From UBA4427 sp046351135 (lineage in GTDB: Bacteria; Myxococcota_A; UBA9160; UBA4427): 64,000 nt of DNA. The stretch covers positions 310,001-374,000 of the forward strand of contig JAXLZA010000002.1 of the NCBI GenBank assembly GCA_046351135.1, read 5' to 3'. The notes under the pieces are model-generated. The model ran no database searches. It had not been told where the DNA came from and saw only the letters and a program-made list of their open reading frames with translations. Made by a program: the position numbers and the translations under genes. Shown one piece after another: positions 7,650 to 16,784 of this stretch (position 1 is the first letter of the stretch; every line of letters starts with the position of its first letter).

Positions 7650-10600
7650 TCAGGCCGGCTCGATCGTGTAGAGCAGGTCGCCCGCCTCGATCTGCTGCCG
7701 CGCCGGGACGTGGATCTTCTTGATCCGGCCCTCGATCGGCGCGGTCACCGACGACTCCATCTTCATGGCCTCGATGACGCAGAGGCGCTCGCCGGCCGCC
7801 ACGTGGTCGCCCTCGTTGCGCACGTGGGAGGCGAGCAGGCCCGGCAGCGGAGCCCCGACCTGGCCCGGCTGGTCCGGGTCGGCCTTCGCGCGCTTCTCGG
7901 CGGTCACGCCGGCCGTCCGGTCCTGGACCATGATGCGGCGCGGCTGGCTGTTGATGTCGAAGAAGACGGCGCGCTTGCCCTCCGCGTCGACGTCGCCGAT
8001 CGCGACCAGGCGCACCACCACCGACTGGCCGGGCTCGAGCTCGACGTGGAGCTCCTGGGCGAGGCCCATGCCGTGGAAGTAGGCGGTCGTGGGCAGCGCG
8101 GTGACGTAGGTGCCGTGGCGCTTGCGGCTCTCGATGAAGTCGAGGAAGACCTTCGGGTAGAGCAGGTACGAGAGGCAGTCGGCCATCGTCGGCTCGCGCT
8201 CGAGCCGGCGGGCGAGGTCCGCCTTCGCGGCCTCGAAGTCCGCCGGCGCGAGGTCGATGCCGGGGCGACCGTCGAGGCGCGGCCGGTCCTTGAGGACGAG
8301 GCTGCGCAGCGGCTCCGGGAAGCCGTAGGGCGGCTGGCCGATCCGACCCTCGAAGTACTCGATCACGCTGTCCGGGAAGGTCAGGTCGCGCCCGCGCTCG
8401 AGCACGTCCGCCGGCTCGAGGCCGTTCGCGAGCATGTAGAGCGCCATGTCGCCGACGACCTTCGAGGACGGAGTGACCTTCACGATGTCGCCGAACATCC
8501 GGTTGACCGCGGCGTACATCAGGGTCACGTCGCGCCACCGCTCGCCGAGGCCCATCGAGGTCGCCTGGGTCCGCAGGTTCGTGTACTGGCCGCCCGGGAT
8601 CTCGTGCTCGTAGACCTCGGCGCTGCCGTGGTACGGGCCCTTGTCGAAGGCGCGGTACTCCTTGCGCACCGCCTCCCAGTAGGCGTCGAAGGGCAGCAGC
8701 TTGTCGAGCACGAGCTCGGTCGGCCGCTCCGACTGGTCGAGCATCGCGACGACGCTCTGCAGGTTCGGCTGCGAGGTCGAGCCCGAGAGCGGGCCGAAGG
8801 CGCAGTCGATCGCGTCGACGCCCGCCTCGACCGCCTTCATGTAGGCCGCGCCCTGGACGCCGGCGGTGTCGTGGGTGTGGAGGTGGATCGGGACGCCGAT
8901 CTCCTGCTTGAGGACCGAGACGAGCCGGCCTGCGGCGTAGGGCTTGAGCAGCCCCGCCATGTCCTTGATGCAGAGGACGTGGGCACCGCGCTTGACGAGG
9001 TCCTTCGCGAGCTCGACGTAGTAGTTGAGCGCATAGCGCTCGCGGCCGGGCTCGAGGATGTCGCCGGTGTAGCAGATGGCGACCTCGGCGATCGCGCCGG
9101 CGTCGCGGGTCGCGTCGATCGCGACCTGCATCTGGTCGGGCCAGTTGAGCGAGTCGAAGATGCGGAAGACGTCGATGCCGCGGGCGCGCGCCTCCTTGAC
9201 GAACTCGCGCACGACGTTGTCGGGGTAGGTCGTGTAGCCGACGGCGTTCGCGCCGCGCAGCAGCATCTGGAACAGGATGTTCGGGATCGCCTTGCGCAGC
9301 TTCTCGAGCCGATCCCAGGGATCCTCGTCGAGGAAGCGCATGGCGACGTCGAAGGTCGCGCCGCCCCACATCTCGAGGGAGAAGAGCTGCGACGCCTCGC
9401 GCGCGAGCGCCGGTGCGACGAGCATCATGTCCTGGGTCCGCAGCCGGGTCGCGATCAGCGACTGGTGGGCGTCGCGGAAGGTCGTGTCGGTCAGCAGGAC
9501 GGGCTTGTGGCTCGCCATCCACTTCACGAAGCCCTCGGCGCCGAGGGCGTCGAAGCGCTGCTTCGTTCCGTCCGGCGGCCGCTGCTTGCGGTCGTAGGCC
9601 GGGATGTGGAGCTCGCGGTGGATCGAGGCGGGGTCGATCCGCTCGACGTCCTTCTTGCCGTTGATCGTGACCTCGCCGAGATACTGGAGCAGCCGGGTCC
9701 CGACGCCCTTGTCCCGCTCGAGCTTGAGCAGCTCCGGGGTCTCGGCGATGAAGTGGGTGTCGCACTGACCGGCCCGGAAGGTCGGATGCTCGAGTACCTT
9801 CTTCAGGAACGCGATGTTGGTCTCGACGCCGCGCACGCGGAACTCGCCGAGGGCCCGCAGCGCGCGGTGGGACGCCTCGCCGAGGTCGCGGCCGCGGGTC
9901 GTCAGCTTGACGAGCAGCGAGTCGTAGTAGGGCGTGATGATCGCGCCCGGGAAGGCGCTGCCGGCGTCGAGGCGGACGCCGAAGCCGCCCGGGGAGCGGT
10001 AGGAGATCAGGCGCCCGTAGTCGGGGAGGAAGCGGTTCTCGGGGTTCTCGGTCGTGACGCGGCACTGGATCGCGAAGCCGCGGACCGCGACGGACTGTTG
10101 CGTGATGCCGAGGTCGGGGAGGCGCTGGCCCATCGCGACGCGGATCTGCGAGGCGACGATGTCGACGCCGGTGATCTCCTCGGTCACCGTGTGCTCGACC
10201 TGCAGCCGCGGGTTCATCTCGATGAAGTACCAGTCGTTCCCGGAGACGAGGAACTCGACGGTGCCGGCGTTGCGGTAGCCGACGCCGCGCGCGAAGCGGA
10301 CGGCCGCGTCGCACAGCTCGTCGCGCAGCTTCGAGGGCAGGTTCGGCGCCGGCGCGAGCTCGAGCACCTTCTGGTGGCGGCGCTGGATCGAGCAGTCGCG
10401 CTCGAAGAGATGGACGACGTTGCCGTGGCCGTCGGCGAGGATCTGGACCTCGATGTGCTTCGGGCGCTCGATCAGCTTCTCGATGAAGACCTCGTCGTTG
10501 CCGAAGGCGCTGCCCGCCTCGCGCCGCGCGGCGTCGAAGTTCTCGACGAACTCGGCCTCCGTGCGGACGACGCGCATGCCGCGGCCGCCGCCGCCGCCCG

Positions 10601-11087
10601 AGGCCTTCACCATCACGGGGAAGCCGATCTCCCGTGCGATCCCGAGGCCCGCCTGCGCATCGGCCACCGGCGGCGAGCCGGGGATGATCGGCAGGCCCTG
10701 GGCGACGGCGGTGTTGCGGGCGGAGACCTTGTCGCCGACGGCGGAGAGGACGCTCGGCGGCGGGCCCACGAACGCGAGCCCCGCGGCCTCGACGGCGGCG
10801 CAGAAGTCGGCGCGCTCGGAGAGGAAGCCGTAGCCCGGGTGGACCGCGTCCGCGCCGGTCGACTCGGCGATCTCGAGGATGCGCTCGATGTCGAGATAGG
10901 CGCCGACGGGGTTGCCGCCTTCGCCGAGGGAGTAGGCCTCGTCGGCCTTGAAGCGGTGGAGCGCGAAGCGGTCTTCGTGGGAGTGGATGCCGATCGTGCG
11001 GATGCCGAGCTCGGAGCAGGCGCGGTGGATCCGGATCGCGATCTCTCCGCGGTTGGCGATCAGGAGCCTTCGGATCTCGCGCGGCAT
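7650..11087 (-). CDS. pyc: Pyruvate carboxylase
   Basis: An 1145-residue single-chain enzyme of the size usual for the family. Order: biotin carboxylase (residues 1-460; starts IRRLLIANRGEIAIRI, with KASGGGGGRGMRVV and FIEMNPRLQVEHTVTE), carboxyltransferase (about 530-830; TDTTFRDAHQSL, DMAGLLKPYAA and HTHDTAG, which contains metal-binding histidines), allosteric/tetramerisation region, and a biotinyl domain at the end with EAMKMES (biotinylated Lys 1109). It converts pyruvate, bicarbonate and ATP to oxaloacetate for anaplerosis and gluconeogenesis. A GGAGGGAG-type ribosome site precedes the ATG. The gene stands alone; the next gene downstream on this strand is beyond the terminator. Confidence 0.97.
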   Translation of the reverse strand: MPREIRRLLIANRGEIAIRIHRACSELGIRTIGIHSHEDRFALHRFKADEAYSLGEGGNPVGAYLDIERILEIAESTGADAVHPGYGFLSERADFCAAVEAAGLAFVGPPPSVLSAVGDKVSARNTAVAQGLPIIPGSPPVADAQAGLGIAREIGFPVMVKASGGGGGRGMRVVRTEAEFVENFDAARREAGSAFGNDEVFIEKLIERPKHIEVQILADGHGNVVHLFERDCSIQRRHQKVLELAPAPNLPSKLRDELCDAAVRFARGVGYRNAGTVEFLVSGNDWYFIEMNPRLQVEHTVTEEITGVDIVASQIRVAMGQRLPDLGITQQSVAVRGFAIQCRVTTENPENRFLPDYGRLISYRSPGGFGVRLDAGSAFPGAIITPYYDSLLVKLTTRGRDLGEASHRALRALGEFRVRGVETNIAFLKKVLEHPTFRAGQCDTHFIAETPELLKLERDKGVGTRLLQYLGEVTINGKKDVERIDPASIHRELHIPAYDRKQRPPDGTKQRFDALGAEGFVKWMASHKPVLLTDTTFRDAHQSLIATRLRTQDMMLVAPALAREASQLFSLEMWGGATFDVAMRFLDEDPWDRLEKLRKAIPNILFQMLLRGANAVGYTTYPDNVVREFVKEARARGIDVFRIFDSLNWPDQMQVAIDATRDAGAIAEVAICYTGDILEPGRERYALNYYVELAKDLVKRGAHVLCIKDMAGLLKPYAAGRLVSVLKQEIGVPIHLHTHDTAGVQGAAYMKAVEAGVDAIDCAFGPLSGSTSQPNLQSVVAMLDQSERPTELVLDKLLPFDAYWEAVRKEYRAFDKGPYHGSAEVYEHEIPGGQYTNLRTQATSMGLGERWRDVTLMYAAVNRMFGDIVKVTPSSKVVGDMALYMLANGLEPADVLERGRDLTFPDSVIEYFEGRIGQPPYGFPEPLRSLVLKDRPRLDGRPGIDLAPADFEAAKADLARRLEREPTMADCLSYLLYPKVFLDFIESRKRHGTYVTALPTTAYFHGMGLAQELHVELEPGQSVVVRLVAIGDVDAEGKRAVFFDINSQPRRIMVQDRTAGVTAEKRAKADPDQPGQVGAPLPGLLASHVRNEGDHVAAGERLCVIEAMKMESSVTAPIEGRIKKIHVPARQQIEAGDLLYTIEPA

Positions 11088-11159
11088 CGGGACACTCCCT
11101 CCCCGTCCGTCGCGGCGCGACGCGGGGGGCTTCGGGATCGGGATTCGGTCGGGGCTCGA

Positions 11160-13832
11160 TCACGGCCGCCGGGCGGCCATCGCCGGGGGGTCGGGAAGGG
11201 GCCGAATGCGGGCAGGAGGATAGTGCGCGGGGGAGTTGCGGACGAGACCGACGAGGGCGGACCAGGGGAGGGGGGCGCGTCCACGGGCGCGGTGGGCGGC
11301 GCCGATCGCGAAGGCCATCCGCCAGGCGCGCAGGAGGAGGGCGAGGCCCGCGAAGAGGCCGTAGCGGGGGTCGTAGACGTGGGCCGGCTCGCCGGTCAGG
11401 CCGTTGAACTCGATGACCCGGAACCGGCCGGCCCGCAGCGCGTCCTCGCTCTCGGCCCGGACGTCGTAGCGCCCGTAGTCGAGACCGACGGTCCGGCTCA
11501 GGCGGTCGACGGCGTCCTCGAGGGCCGGGGTCCGCAGGTCCTCGCCGACGAGGAAGCGGCAGCCGAGGGAGTGGGTCCCGAGTCGCGTCAGGCGGACCCG
11601 CTCACCGTCGGCCGGGACCCAGTCGAGGCGGTCGGGCTGGAGGGCGAGGAGCTTCTCCGCGACCGGCAGGCAGATCGGGTCGGCGAGGATCCGATCTTCG
11701 AGGCGATCGCGCCCGTTGCCGGTCACGAAGCGCGGCGTCTTGCGGGCGATCGAGAAGAGCGTGCCCCGCTCCGCATCCGGCGCGCGCCAGTAGAAGAGGC
11801 CGAACTCGTCGCCGTCGACGAAGGGCTGGAGCAGCGTCCGCGCGGGATGGCGCTCGAAGTGGCGGCGCACCGCCGCCTCGTCCGCGACGATCTCGACGTC
11901 GCGGCCCCGCTCGCCGACGTCGGGCTTGAGCACGATCGGGAAGCCGATGCCGTGCTCCGCCTGCAGCGCCGCGACCCGGCGGCAGCGCGCGTCGACGGAC
12001 GCGGGCTCGAGGTCGAAGGTCGCGATCGCATGCTCGGGAACCCGCGCGAGCTGCTCGCCGAGCGCCGCCTTCGACTCGCCGGCGAGGCCGCCGCCCGGGA
12101 TCGGCGGGTTGACCAGCGTCGCGACCCGCAGCGAGCGGTGGCGCAGGGCGAGGGCGAGCAGCGCTGGAGCGAGGGGCAGGTAGATCGCCCAGATCGGCCA
12201 GAACTCCCATCGCACGAGGCGCAGCACCCGCGCGCGCAGCAGGCGGCGCCCGCGCCACGTCGCGGCGTGCGGGGCGATGCGCGCCGCGAGGGCGACGACG
12301 AGGAGGAACGCGATGCCGAGGCCGTGGGCGACGGTCGTCGACGCGACGTGGGCCTCGACGACGCGCGCGCCCACTGCCGTCGTGCCGACGAGGAGCGGGG
12401 CCCAGAGGAGCGCGGCGAGGACGAGCCAGGCGGTGAAGCGGGCGAGCGGCTGGCGGAGGATGCCGGCGGCGACGTAGGTCGGGAGCCGTGCGCCGGGCAC
12501 GAAGCGGCCGAGCAGCACGACGAGGCCGCCCGTGCGAGCGAAGCGCTCCCCGATCGGGCCGATCGCCGCGGGATCGCGACCGAGCCGGCGCAGCAGCGGC
12601 GGCCCGACGAGGCGCCCGCCGGCGTAGAGCAGGAGATCGCCTGCGACCAGCGCGAAGACACAGGCGAGGATCGCCCCGGATGCCGGGACCCGACCGCGGG
12701 CCACGAGCAGCCCGACACCGATGCACGTCAGGTCCTCGCTCACCATCGAGGCGGCGAAGACGAGCACCGCGAAGACGAGCCAGCCGAGCCCGTCCTGGGG
12801 ACCGGCGAGGGCGGGGTCGAAGGGCATCGCGGCGGCGGCGACGCGCGCCGGGTCCGCCGCGGCGCGGCGCGGCAGACGGTCGGCGTCGGCGTCCTCGAGC
12901 CACGCGACGAGGGCGCGGGCGACGGCGTCGGGATCCTGCATCAGGACGAGATGACCGCCGTCGATCCAGACGAGGCGGCTCTGGGGCACGATCCGGTGGT
13001 GCTCCCGCGCGGCGGCCGGCGGCACGAGGAAGTCGTCGCGGCCGTGCACGATCAGGAGCGGCCCGTGCCAGCGCGCGAGGGCGGTGCGCAGCGGGCGCTG
13101 GTCGCCGTCGAGGAAGCTGCGCGTGAAGCCGCGGCCACCGTGACCGCCGTCGAAGGCGCCGAAGTGGGGGATCGACCAGTCGAGGGCGGTCACGAGGACC
13201 TGCTGGAGACGGTGGATCAGATGGTTCAGGGTCGCGTCGCCGAGCAGCTCGTGCTCCTGGACGCCGATGGACGAGACCAGGACCAGGGACGCGACGCGCT
13301 CGGGCGCGCGGTCGGCGAGGGCCGTCGCCACGCCGCCGCCCCAGCTGAAGCCGACGAGATGGGCGCGCTCGACCCCGAGCGCGTCGAGCAGGCGCAGCAG
13401 CCGATCGGCCTGGGCCGCGAAGCCGTGATCGTCGATCTCGCGCGAGGATCGCCCGAAGCCCGGCAGGTCCGGGACGACGACGAAGCGATCGGGGCCGAGG
13501 CGGGCGGCGAGGGCGTCGAAGTCCTGGAGCGAGCCGGGGCTGCCGTGAAGCAGCACGACGGCCTCGGGTCCGGGGCGGCCGAAGCGGCGATAGGCGACGT
13601 CGATGGAGCGCGGAGGCGGGGCACCGCGTCGGACGTCGCGGGCCGCGAAATCGGGGGCGGCGCCTTCCGCCGCCCCGTTCGCGTCCGCGTGCCTGGCGCC
13701 GTCGCGTTCCCGAATCGTCTCGATTCGGGTGTCATGGGGAAGCGGCCGCTCGGCGAGACCGGCGGCGATCCAGGCTCGCGACGCGATCGCGAGCAGCAGA
13801 TAGCCGACGAGCAGCCGGCGCCGACCCGTCAT
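11160..13832 (-). CDS. Triple fusion: alpha/beta-hydrolase, DedA membrane domain, ATP-grasp
   Basis: An 890-residue protein with three domains rarely joined. Residues 1-25 are an N-terminal membrane anchor; about 75-315 form an alpha/beta hydrolase (oxyanion HGSPG near 96, nucleophile elbow GFSWGG with S163, acid in HGRDD near 266, H293 in GGHLVL). About 348-530 are a DedA/SNARE-associated domain with SEDLTCIGVGLL and the hallmark GRFVPGARLPTYVAAG. About 540-890 begin with RWEFWPIWAIYLPLAP (membrane-proximal helix), then an ATP-grasp-like ligase (FPIVLKPDVGERGRD, DYGRYDVR, RVIEFNGLTGEP). DedA proteins act in lipid flipping and the ATP-grasp part in carboxylate ligation, so the fusion suggests lipid-linked chemistry at the inner membrane (inference). 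It starts 1 base after the stop of the Rieske fusion gene. Confidence 0.85.
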   Translation of the reverse strand: MTGRRRLLVGYLLLAIASRAWIAAGLAERPLPHDTRIETIRERDGARHADANGAAEGAAPDFAARDVRRGAPPPRSIDVAYRRFGRPGPEAVVLLHGSPGSLQDFDALAARLGPDRFVVVPDLPGFGRSSREIDDHGFAAQADRLLRLLDALGVERAHLVGFSWGGGVATALADRAPERVASLVLVSSIGVQEHELLGDATLNHLIHRLQQVLVTALDWSIPHFGAFDGGHGGRGFTRSFLDGDQRPLRTALARWHGPLLIVHGRDDFLVPPAAAREHHRIVPQSRLVWIDGGHLVLMQDPDAVARALVAWLEDADADRLPRRAAADPARVAAAAMPFDPALAGPQDGLGWLVFAVLVFAASMVSEDLTCIGVGLLVARGRVPASGAILACVFALVAGDLLLYAGGRLVGPPLLRRLGRDPAAIGPIGERFARTGGLVVLLGRFVPGARLPTYVAAGILRQPLARFTAWLVLAALLWAPLLVGTTAVGARVVEAHVASTTVAHGLGIAFLLVVALAARIAPHAATWRGRRLLRARVLRLVRWEFWPIWAIYLPLAPALLALALRHRSLRVATLVNPPIPGGGLAGESKAALGEQLARVPEHAIATFDLEPASVDARCRRVAALQAEHGIGFPIVLKPDVGERGRDVEIVADEAAVRRHFERHPARTLLQPFVDGDEFGLFYWRAPDAERGTLFSIARKTPRFVTGNGRDRLEDRILADPICLPVAEKLLALQPDRLDWVPADGERVRLTRLGTHSLGCRFLVGEDLRTPALEDAVDRLSRTVGLDYGRYDVRAESEDALRAGRFRVIEFNGLTGEPAHVYDPRYGLFAGLALLLRAWRMAFAIGAAHRARGRAPLPWSALVGLVRNSPAHYPPARIRPLPDPPAMAARRP

Positions 13833-13833
13833 G

Positions 13834-15768
13834 CTAGGCGTCCTCCGCTTCGATCGCGGAGGGCTCGATCTCGAAGACGAGCAGGTCGCCGTGGCGGACG
13901 ACCTCGCCCTCGATCGCGACCCGCAGCCCGACCCAGCGCAGCACCTCCCGCCCGACCCCGCGTCCCGACCGATCGACCAGCAGCAGCACCGCCCGCTCCT
14001 CCGCCTCGCCCTGCCGCTTCACCCGCAGCAGCAGCGCCGGCGGGATCCCGCCGCTGATGCAGCGGGCGGCGCAGGCGCGGTGGACCTTGCCGGTCGCGGG
14101 GTTCATGACGCCGAAATGGCACTTGCTGTCGACGATCTCGCCGACGAGGCGATGGCGGCCGAGAGACTCGACGCGTACGTCGGGTGCGCTCGCCGGCGCG
14201 TCGCCGAGCCGCTCGATCGGCGCCTCGGTGAGCTCGATCAGGGCCTGGCCGTCGACGTGGGCGAGCGTCCCGCGCAGGCGCACCGCGACGCCGTCGAGCC
14301 CCGCGATCCGCTCCGCCGCGCCGTGCTTCCCCGGCGCCACGAGCGGCAAGATCGACGTCGCACCGCAGGCCCCGACGTCCCCCGGCCGCAGGATCGACAG
14401 CGACGGGATCGGCCGCTCCGCCAGCCAGCCGACGAAGACCCGCTCGCGGCCGAACTCGAAGAGGCTCGGCACGACGTCGCGCTGGGCCGCCGCGAGCAGG
14501 CCGAGCACGATGGGCGCCGCCAGCACGAGCGCCGCGATGCGCGGCGCGAGGAAGCGCGCGCGGGTGTGCGCGTGCGCGGCGCCGTCGGCATCGGCATCGG
14601 GCGTTGCGATGGCGGCCGGGGTTCGGCCGATCGACTCCGCGTGTCCCGACGCGGCGAGCGCCTCGGCGCGGGGGGCCGGCCGTGCGCCGGGAATCGCGAT
14701 CGGCTCGACGAAGGTGCCGGGCGGATTCGGGCGGGTTCGGACGAAGACGCGATCGCCTTCGAGGCGGAGCGCGAAGGTCGGGATCCGCTCGCGGAAGGGC
14801 GCGGGGGCGCGGCCCGAGGCGGGGTCGTACTCGTAGCCGTGCCAGGGACAGACGACGCATCCGTGCTCGATGCGGCCCTCGCCGAGGGGGCCGTTCTGGT
14901 GCTGACAGACGTTCGAGATCGCCGAGAGGCGGCCTTCGTTTCGGAAGATCGCGACGCGCTCGCCCGCGACGACGGCGATGCGCGCCCGCTTCTCGGGGAT
15001 CGCGTCGACCGTACACGCGAAGGTCCAGTCCGCGTCGGGCGAGGCCGCATCGCGCGCGAGCGCCTCCGGCGCATGCCGGGGCGAATCGAGATCAGGCACG
15101 CGATCGCGTCGGGCCTCGCGCCAGGCCGCGGCGAGATGGAGTGCGCCCAGCCCGGCCATGCCCGCGCCGAGCAGGACGGGGTAGAGCGGGCTCGTCTCGG
15201 ATTGGAGGACGCCGAGTGCGACGTGGGCGACGAGCAGTCCGTAGGCCCCGTAGACGGCCATGTGGAGCGCCTTCCAGGTCGGCGCGGTCAGGTTCGCGAG
15301 CCAGAAGTCGTGGCTCGTCGCGGCCATCAGGACGAGGACGACGAGGGCGGCGAGGCCGAAGGGCTGGAAGGCGGCATCGGCGAGGGAGCCCGTCGTGTCG
15401 GGATCGGAGACGAGCACGCTCACGAGGGGATGCAGATCGCCGAGCGCATGGAACTGGAAGAGGGCGAAGCCGCCGTGGACGAGGGCGAGGAGCGCCAGAC
15501 CGACCCCGAGATGGCGGCGATTGGCGAGCAGCGGCAGGAAGCGCGGATCGAGACGACAGAGCGGCCCGATCGCGAGGATCACGTGGAGGAGCGCGAACGC
15601 CGTTCCTCCCACGGCGCGGATCACGAGCGTCTCCGCCGTCAGGCTCGCTCGAAGCCACGCCCCGACCGCGACGAAGCTCGCGACGGCGAGAACGACCGCG
15701 AGCAGGGCGATCGCGTCGTAGCGCTTCTTCGCCGGGCTCCACTGGACGGTGCGATAGGTGTCGCTCAT
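13834..15768 (-). CDS. Ferric-reductase-like membrane domain fused to Rieske [2Fe-2S] domain
   Basis: A 644-residue protein. Residues about 15-220 hold several membrane helices in a ferric-reductase-like arrangement with histidines (LHVILAIGPLCRL, LLALVHGGFALFQFH, LHMAVYGAYGLLVAHVALG) suited to heme. A Rieske domain follows (about 255-355) with both ligand motifs, CQHQNGP and CPWHGYEYD. After an additional helix near 430 comes a beta-rich C-terminal domain containing DSKCHFGVMNPATGKVH and ACAARCISGGIPP, a cysteine-rich motif of unknown role. The architecture suggests membrane electron transfer between heme and an iron-sulfur cluster. ATG 15768 overlaps the upstream stop by 4 bases; a longer open frame upstream lacks conserved features. 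Confidence 0.82.
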   Translation of the reverse strand: MSDTYRTVQWSPAKKRYDAIALLAVVLAVASFVAVGAWLRASLTAETLVIRAVGGTAFALLHVILAIGPLCRLDPRFLPLLANRRHLGVGLALLALVHGGFALFQFHALGDLHPLVSVLVSDPDTTGSLADAAFQPFGLAALVVLVLMAATSHDFWLANLTAPTWKALHMAVYGAYGLLVAHVALGVLQSETSPLYPVLLGAGMAGLGALHLAAAWREARRDRVPDLDSPRHAPEALARDAASPDADWTFACTVDAIPEKRARIAVVAGERVAIFRNEGRLSAISNVCQHQNGPLGEGRIEHGCVVCPWHGYEYDPASGRAPAPFRERIPTFALRLEGDRVFVRTRPNPPGTFVEPIAIPGARPAPRAEALAASGHAESIGRTPAAIATPDADADGAAHAHTRARFLAPRIAALVLAAPIVLGLLAAAQRDVVPSLFEFGRERVFVGWLAERPIPSLSILRPGDVGACGATSILPLVAPGKHGAAERIAGLDGVAVRLRGTLAHVDGQALIELTEAPIERLGDAPASAPDVRVESLGRHRLVGEIVDSKCHFGVMNPATGKVHRACAARCISGGIPPALLLRVKRQGEAEERAVLLLVDRSGRGVGREVLRWVGLRVAIEGEVVRHGDLLVFEIEPSAIEAEDA

Positions 15769-16343
15769 GGCGCGGTCGGATCGGCGGCGGGGGCCGCGGA
15801 GGCTGCCGTCGTTGCGGTCGGGGCGGCCGTGGAACCCATCGAGTCGGTCGCAGGCTCGTCGAGGCGCGCCGACGCGACGATCGCGCCATGGCCGAGCGCG
15901 TAGAGGACGAGGCTTCCGGCCTTCGCCGGTAGCGCGAAGCGTTGCGCGTGGGTTCCCGTCAGGAGACCGAGGAGGCGGGCGTCTTCGGGGAGCGCGTCGC
16001 CGGCGAACGCGCCCGGGACCCAGTAGAGCAGCAGCTCGGGGTGGTCCAGGGGGCGGCGGGGTCGGAGCTCGACGGTCCCATCGGCGAAGAGGGCCAGCCG
16101 GGCCGGCCAGGCGCCGAAGGCGTCGTCCCGGGTCCAGAGCGGACCCGTCGGGCGCGTCTTTCCGCTCCCGCTCGCGGCGCTCGCCGGGGCGTGCTCGGCC
16201 TCGGACTGGGCGAGGAAAGCGGGCCAGTCCGCGGGTGCATCGAGGGGGCGGCGCGTCGTGATGGCGGTGGCGACGAGGATGAAGACGATGGGCCAGAGCA
16301 GGGCGTGGATCCGGCGGTGGGCACGGCGGTGGCCCGTGATCAA
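15765..16343 (-). CDS. Membrane-anchored protein of unknown function in the Rieske operon
   Basis: 192 residues starting at TTG 16343, whose TTGA overlaps the upstream stop. One N-terminal helix (ALLWPIVFILVATAI) after a basic stretch anchors it; the remainder is predicted periplasmic, with a W/F-rich segment (GPLWTRDDAFGAWPARLALFADGTVEL) and an alanine/threonine/proline-rich tail. No family was recognised. Its placement between a small membrane protein and the Rieske fusion, with 4-base overlaps on both sides, argues for a subunit or assembly role in the same membrane complex. Confidence 0.65.
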   Translation of the reverse strand: MITGHRRAHRRIHALLWPIVFILVATAITTRRPLDAPADWPAFLAQSEAEHAPASAASGSGKTRPTGPLWTRDDAFGAWPARLALFADGTVELRPRRPLDHPELLLYWVPGAFAGDALPEDARLLGLLTGTHAQRFALPAKAGSLVLYALGHGAIVASARLDEPATDSMGSTAAPTATTAASAAPAADPTAP

Positions 16344-16621
16344 GGGGTGGACCTCGCGCGATGGGCGTTGCCCTCGATCGGCGGCTCACCGTCGCCGCGC
16401 GTCATCCGGAGCGCGAGCCAAGGCCAGAGCAGGATGCAGCCCGGCAGGATGAGCAGCCGGAAGCCCAACGGGCTCGAGGCGATCCCACGATCGACGCGCG
16501 ACCCGAGGGCGGGCACGAACACGGCGAGCAGCGCGGCGGCCAGACCGAGACCGACGTAGCCCTCGCAGAAACGGACGACGAGCAAGGCCGCTGCGGGTTC
16601 GAGCACGGGACCTCCACGCAT
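16340..16621 (-). CDS. Small membrane protein, first gene of the Rieske operon
   Basis: 93 residues from ATG 16621 (a longer frame exists upstream but its sequence is non-hydrophobic and arginine-rich). Two to three membrane helices are visible: AAALLVVRFCEGYVGLGLAAALLAVFVPAL and FRLLILPGCILLWPWLALRM. The latter resembles the small helical proteins found beside electron-transfer complexes, but no family is claimed. Its stop overlaps the TTG of the next gene. It heads the minus-strand operon and is divergent from the olsB-like gene. Confidence 0.6.
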   Translation of the reverse strand: MRGGPVLEPAAALLVVRFCEGYVGLGLAAALLAVFVPALGSRVDRGIASSPLGFRLLILPGCILLWPWLALRMTRGDGEPPIEGNAHRARSTP

Positions 16622-16643
16622 TGCGCTCGCTTCGATGACGAAT

Positions 16644-16691
16644 GCGGCATCGGGGGTTACAGAGTACGCGCGTCGCGTTACAAAATGCCGC
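16644..16691. promoter_or_regulatory. Repeat-rich divergent regulatory region between Rieske operon and olsB-like gene
   Basis: Two copies of GTTACA (16656-16661 and 16677-16682) stand 21 bp apart, exactly two helical turns, and are bracketed by the inverted pair GCGGCAT (16644-16650) and ATGCCGC (16685-16691). It is one of the least GC-rich stretches locally. Layout is that of an operator within a divergent promoter; no clear -10/-35 pair was assigned. Confidence 0.4.
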
Positions 16692-16784
16692 GCCCGGCAT
16701 CGGAACCGCCAGGCCGGGGGGCGAGCGCCGCCGAGCCCGCCGAGAACCGGCGCGGCGAAGCGATCCCCCGGCACGGAGCGCAGC

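Noticed and set aside
11163..11178. GGCCGCC-GG-GGCGGCC-like palindrome near the end of the triple-fusion gene
   Set aside because: Loop is too short for an RNA hairpin and the bases are coding; expected by chance at this GC content.
7710..14057. A plus-strand frame of 2115 codons without stop
   Set aside because: It is antisense to pyc and the triple-fusion gene; composition is Arg/Asp/Val-rich with no motifs, an artefact of high GC content.
13831..15903. A plus-strand frame of 690 codons opposite the Rieske fusion
   Set aside because: Low-complexity charged sequence, antisense to a gene with clear Rieske motifs.
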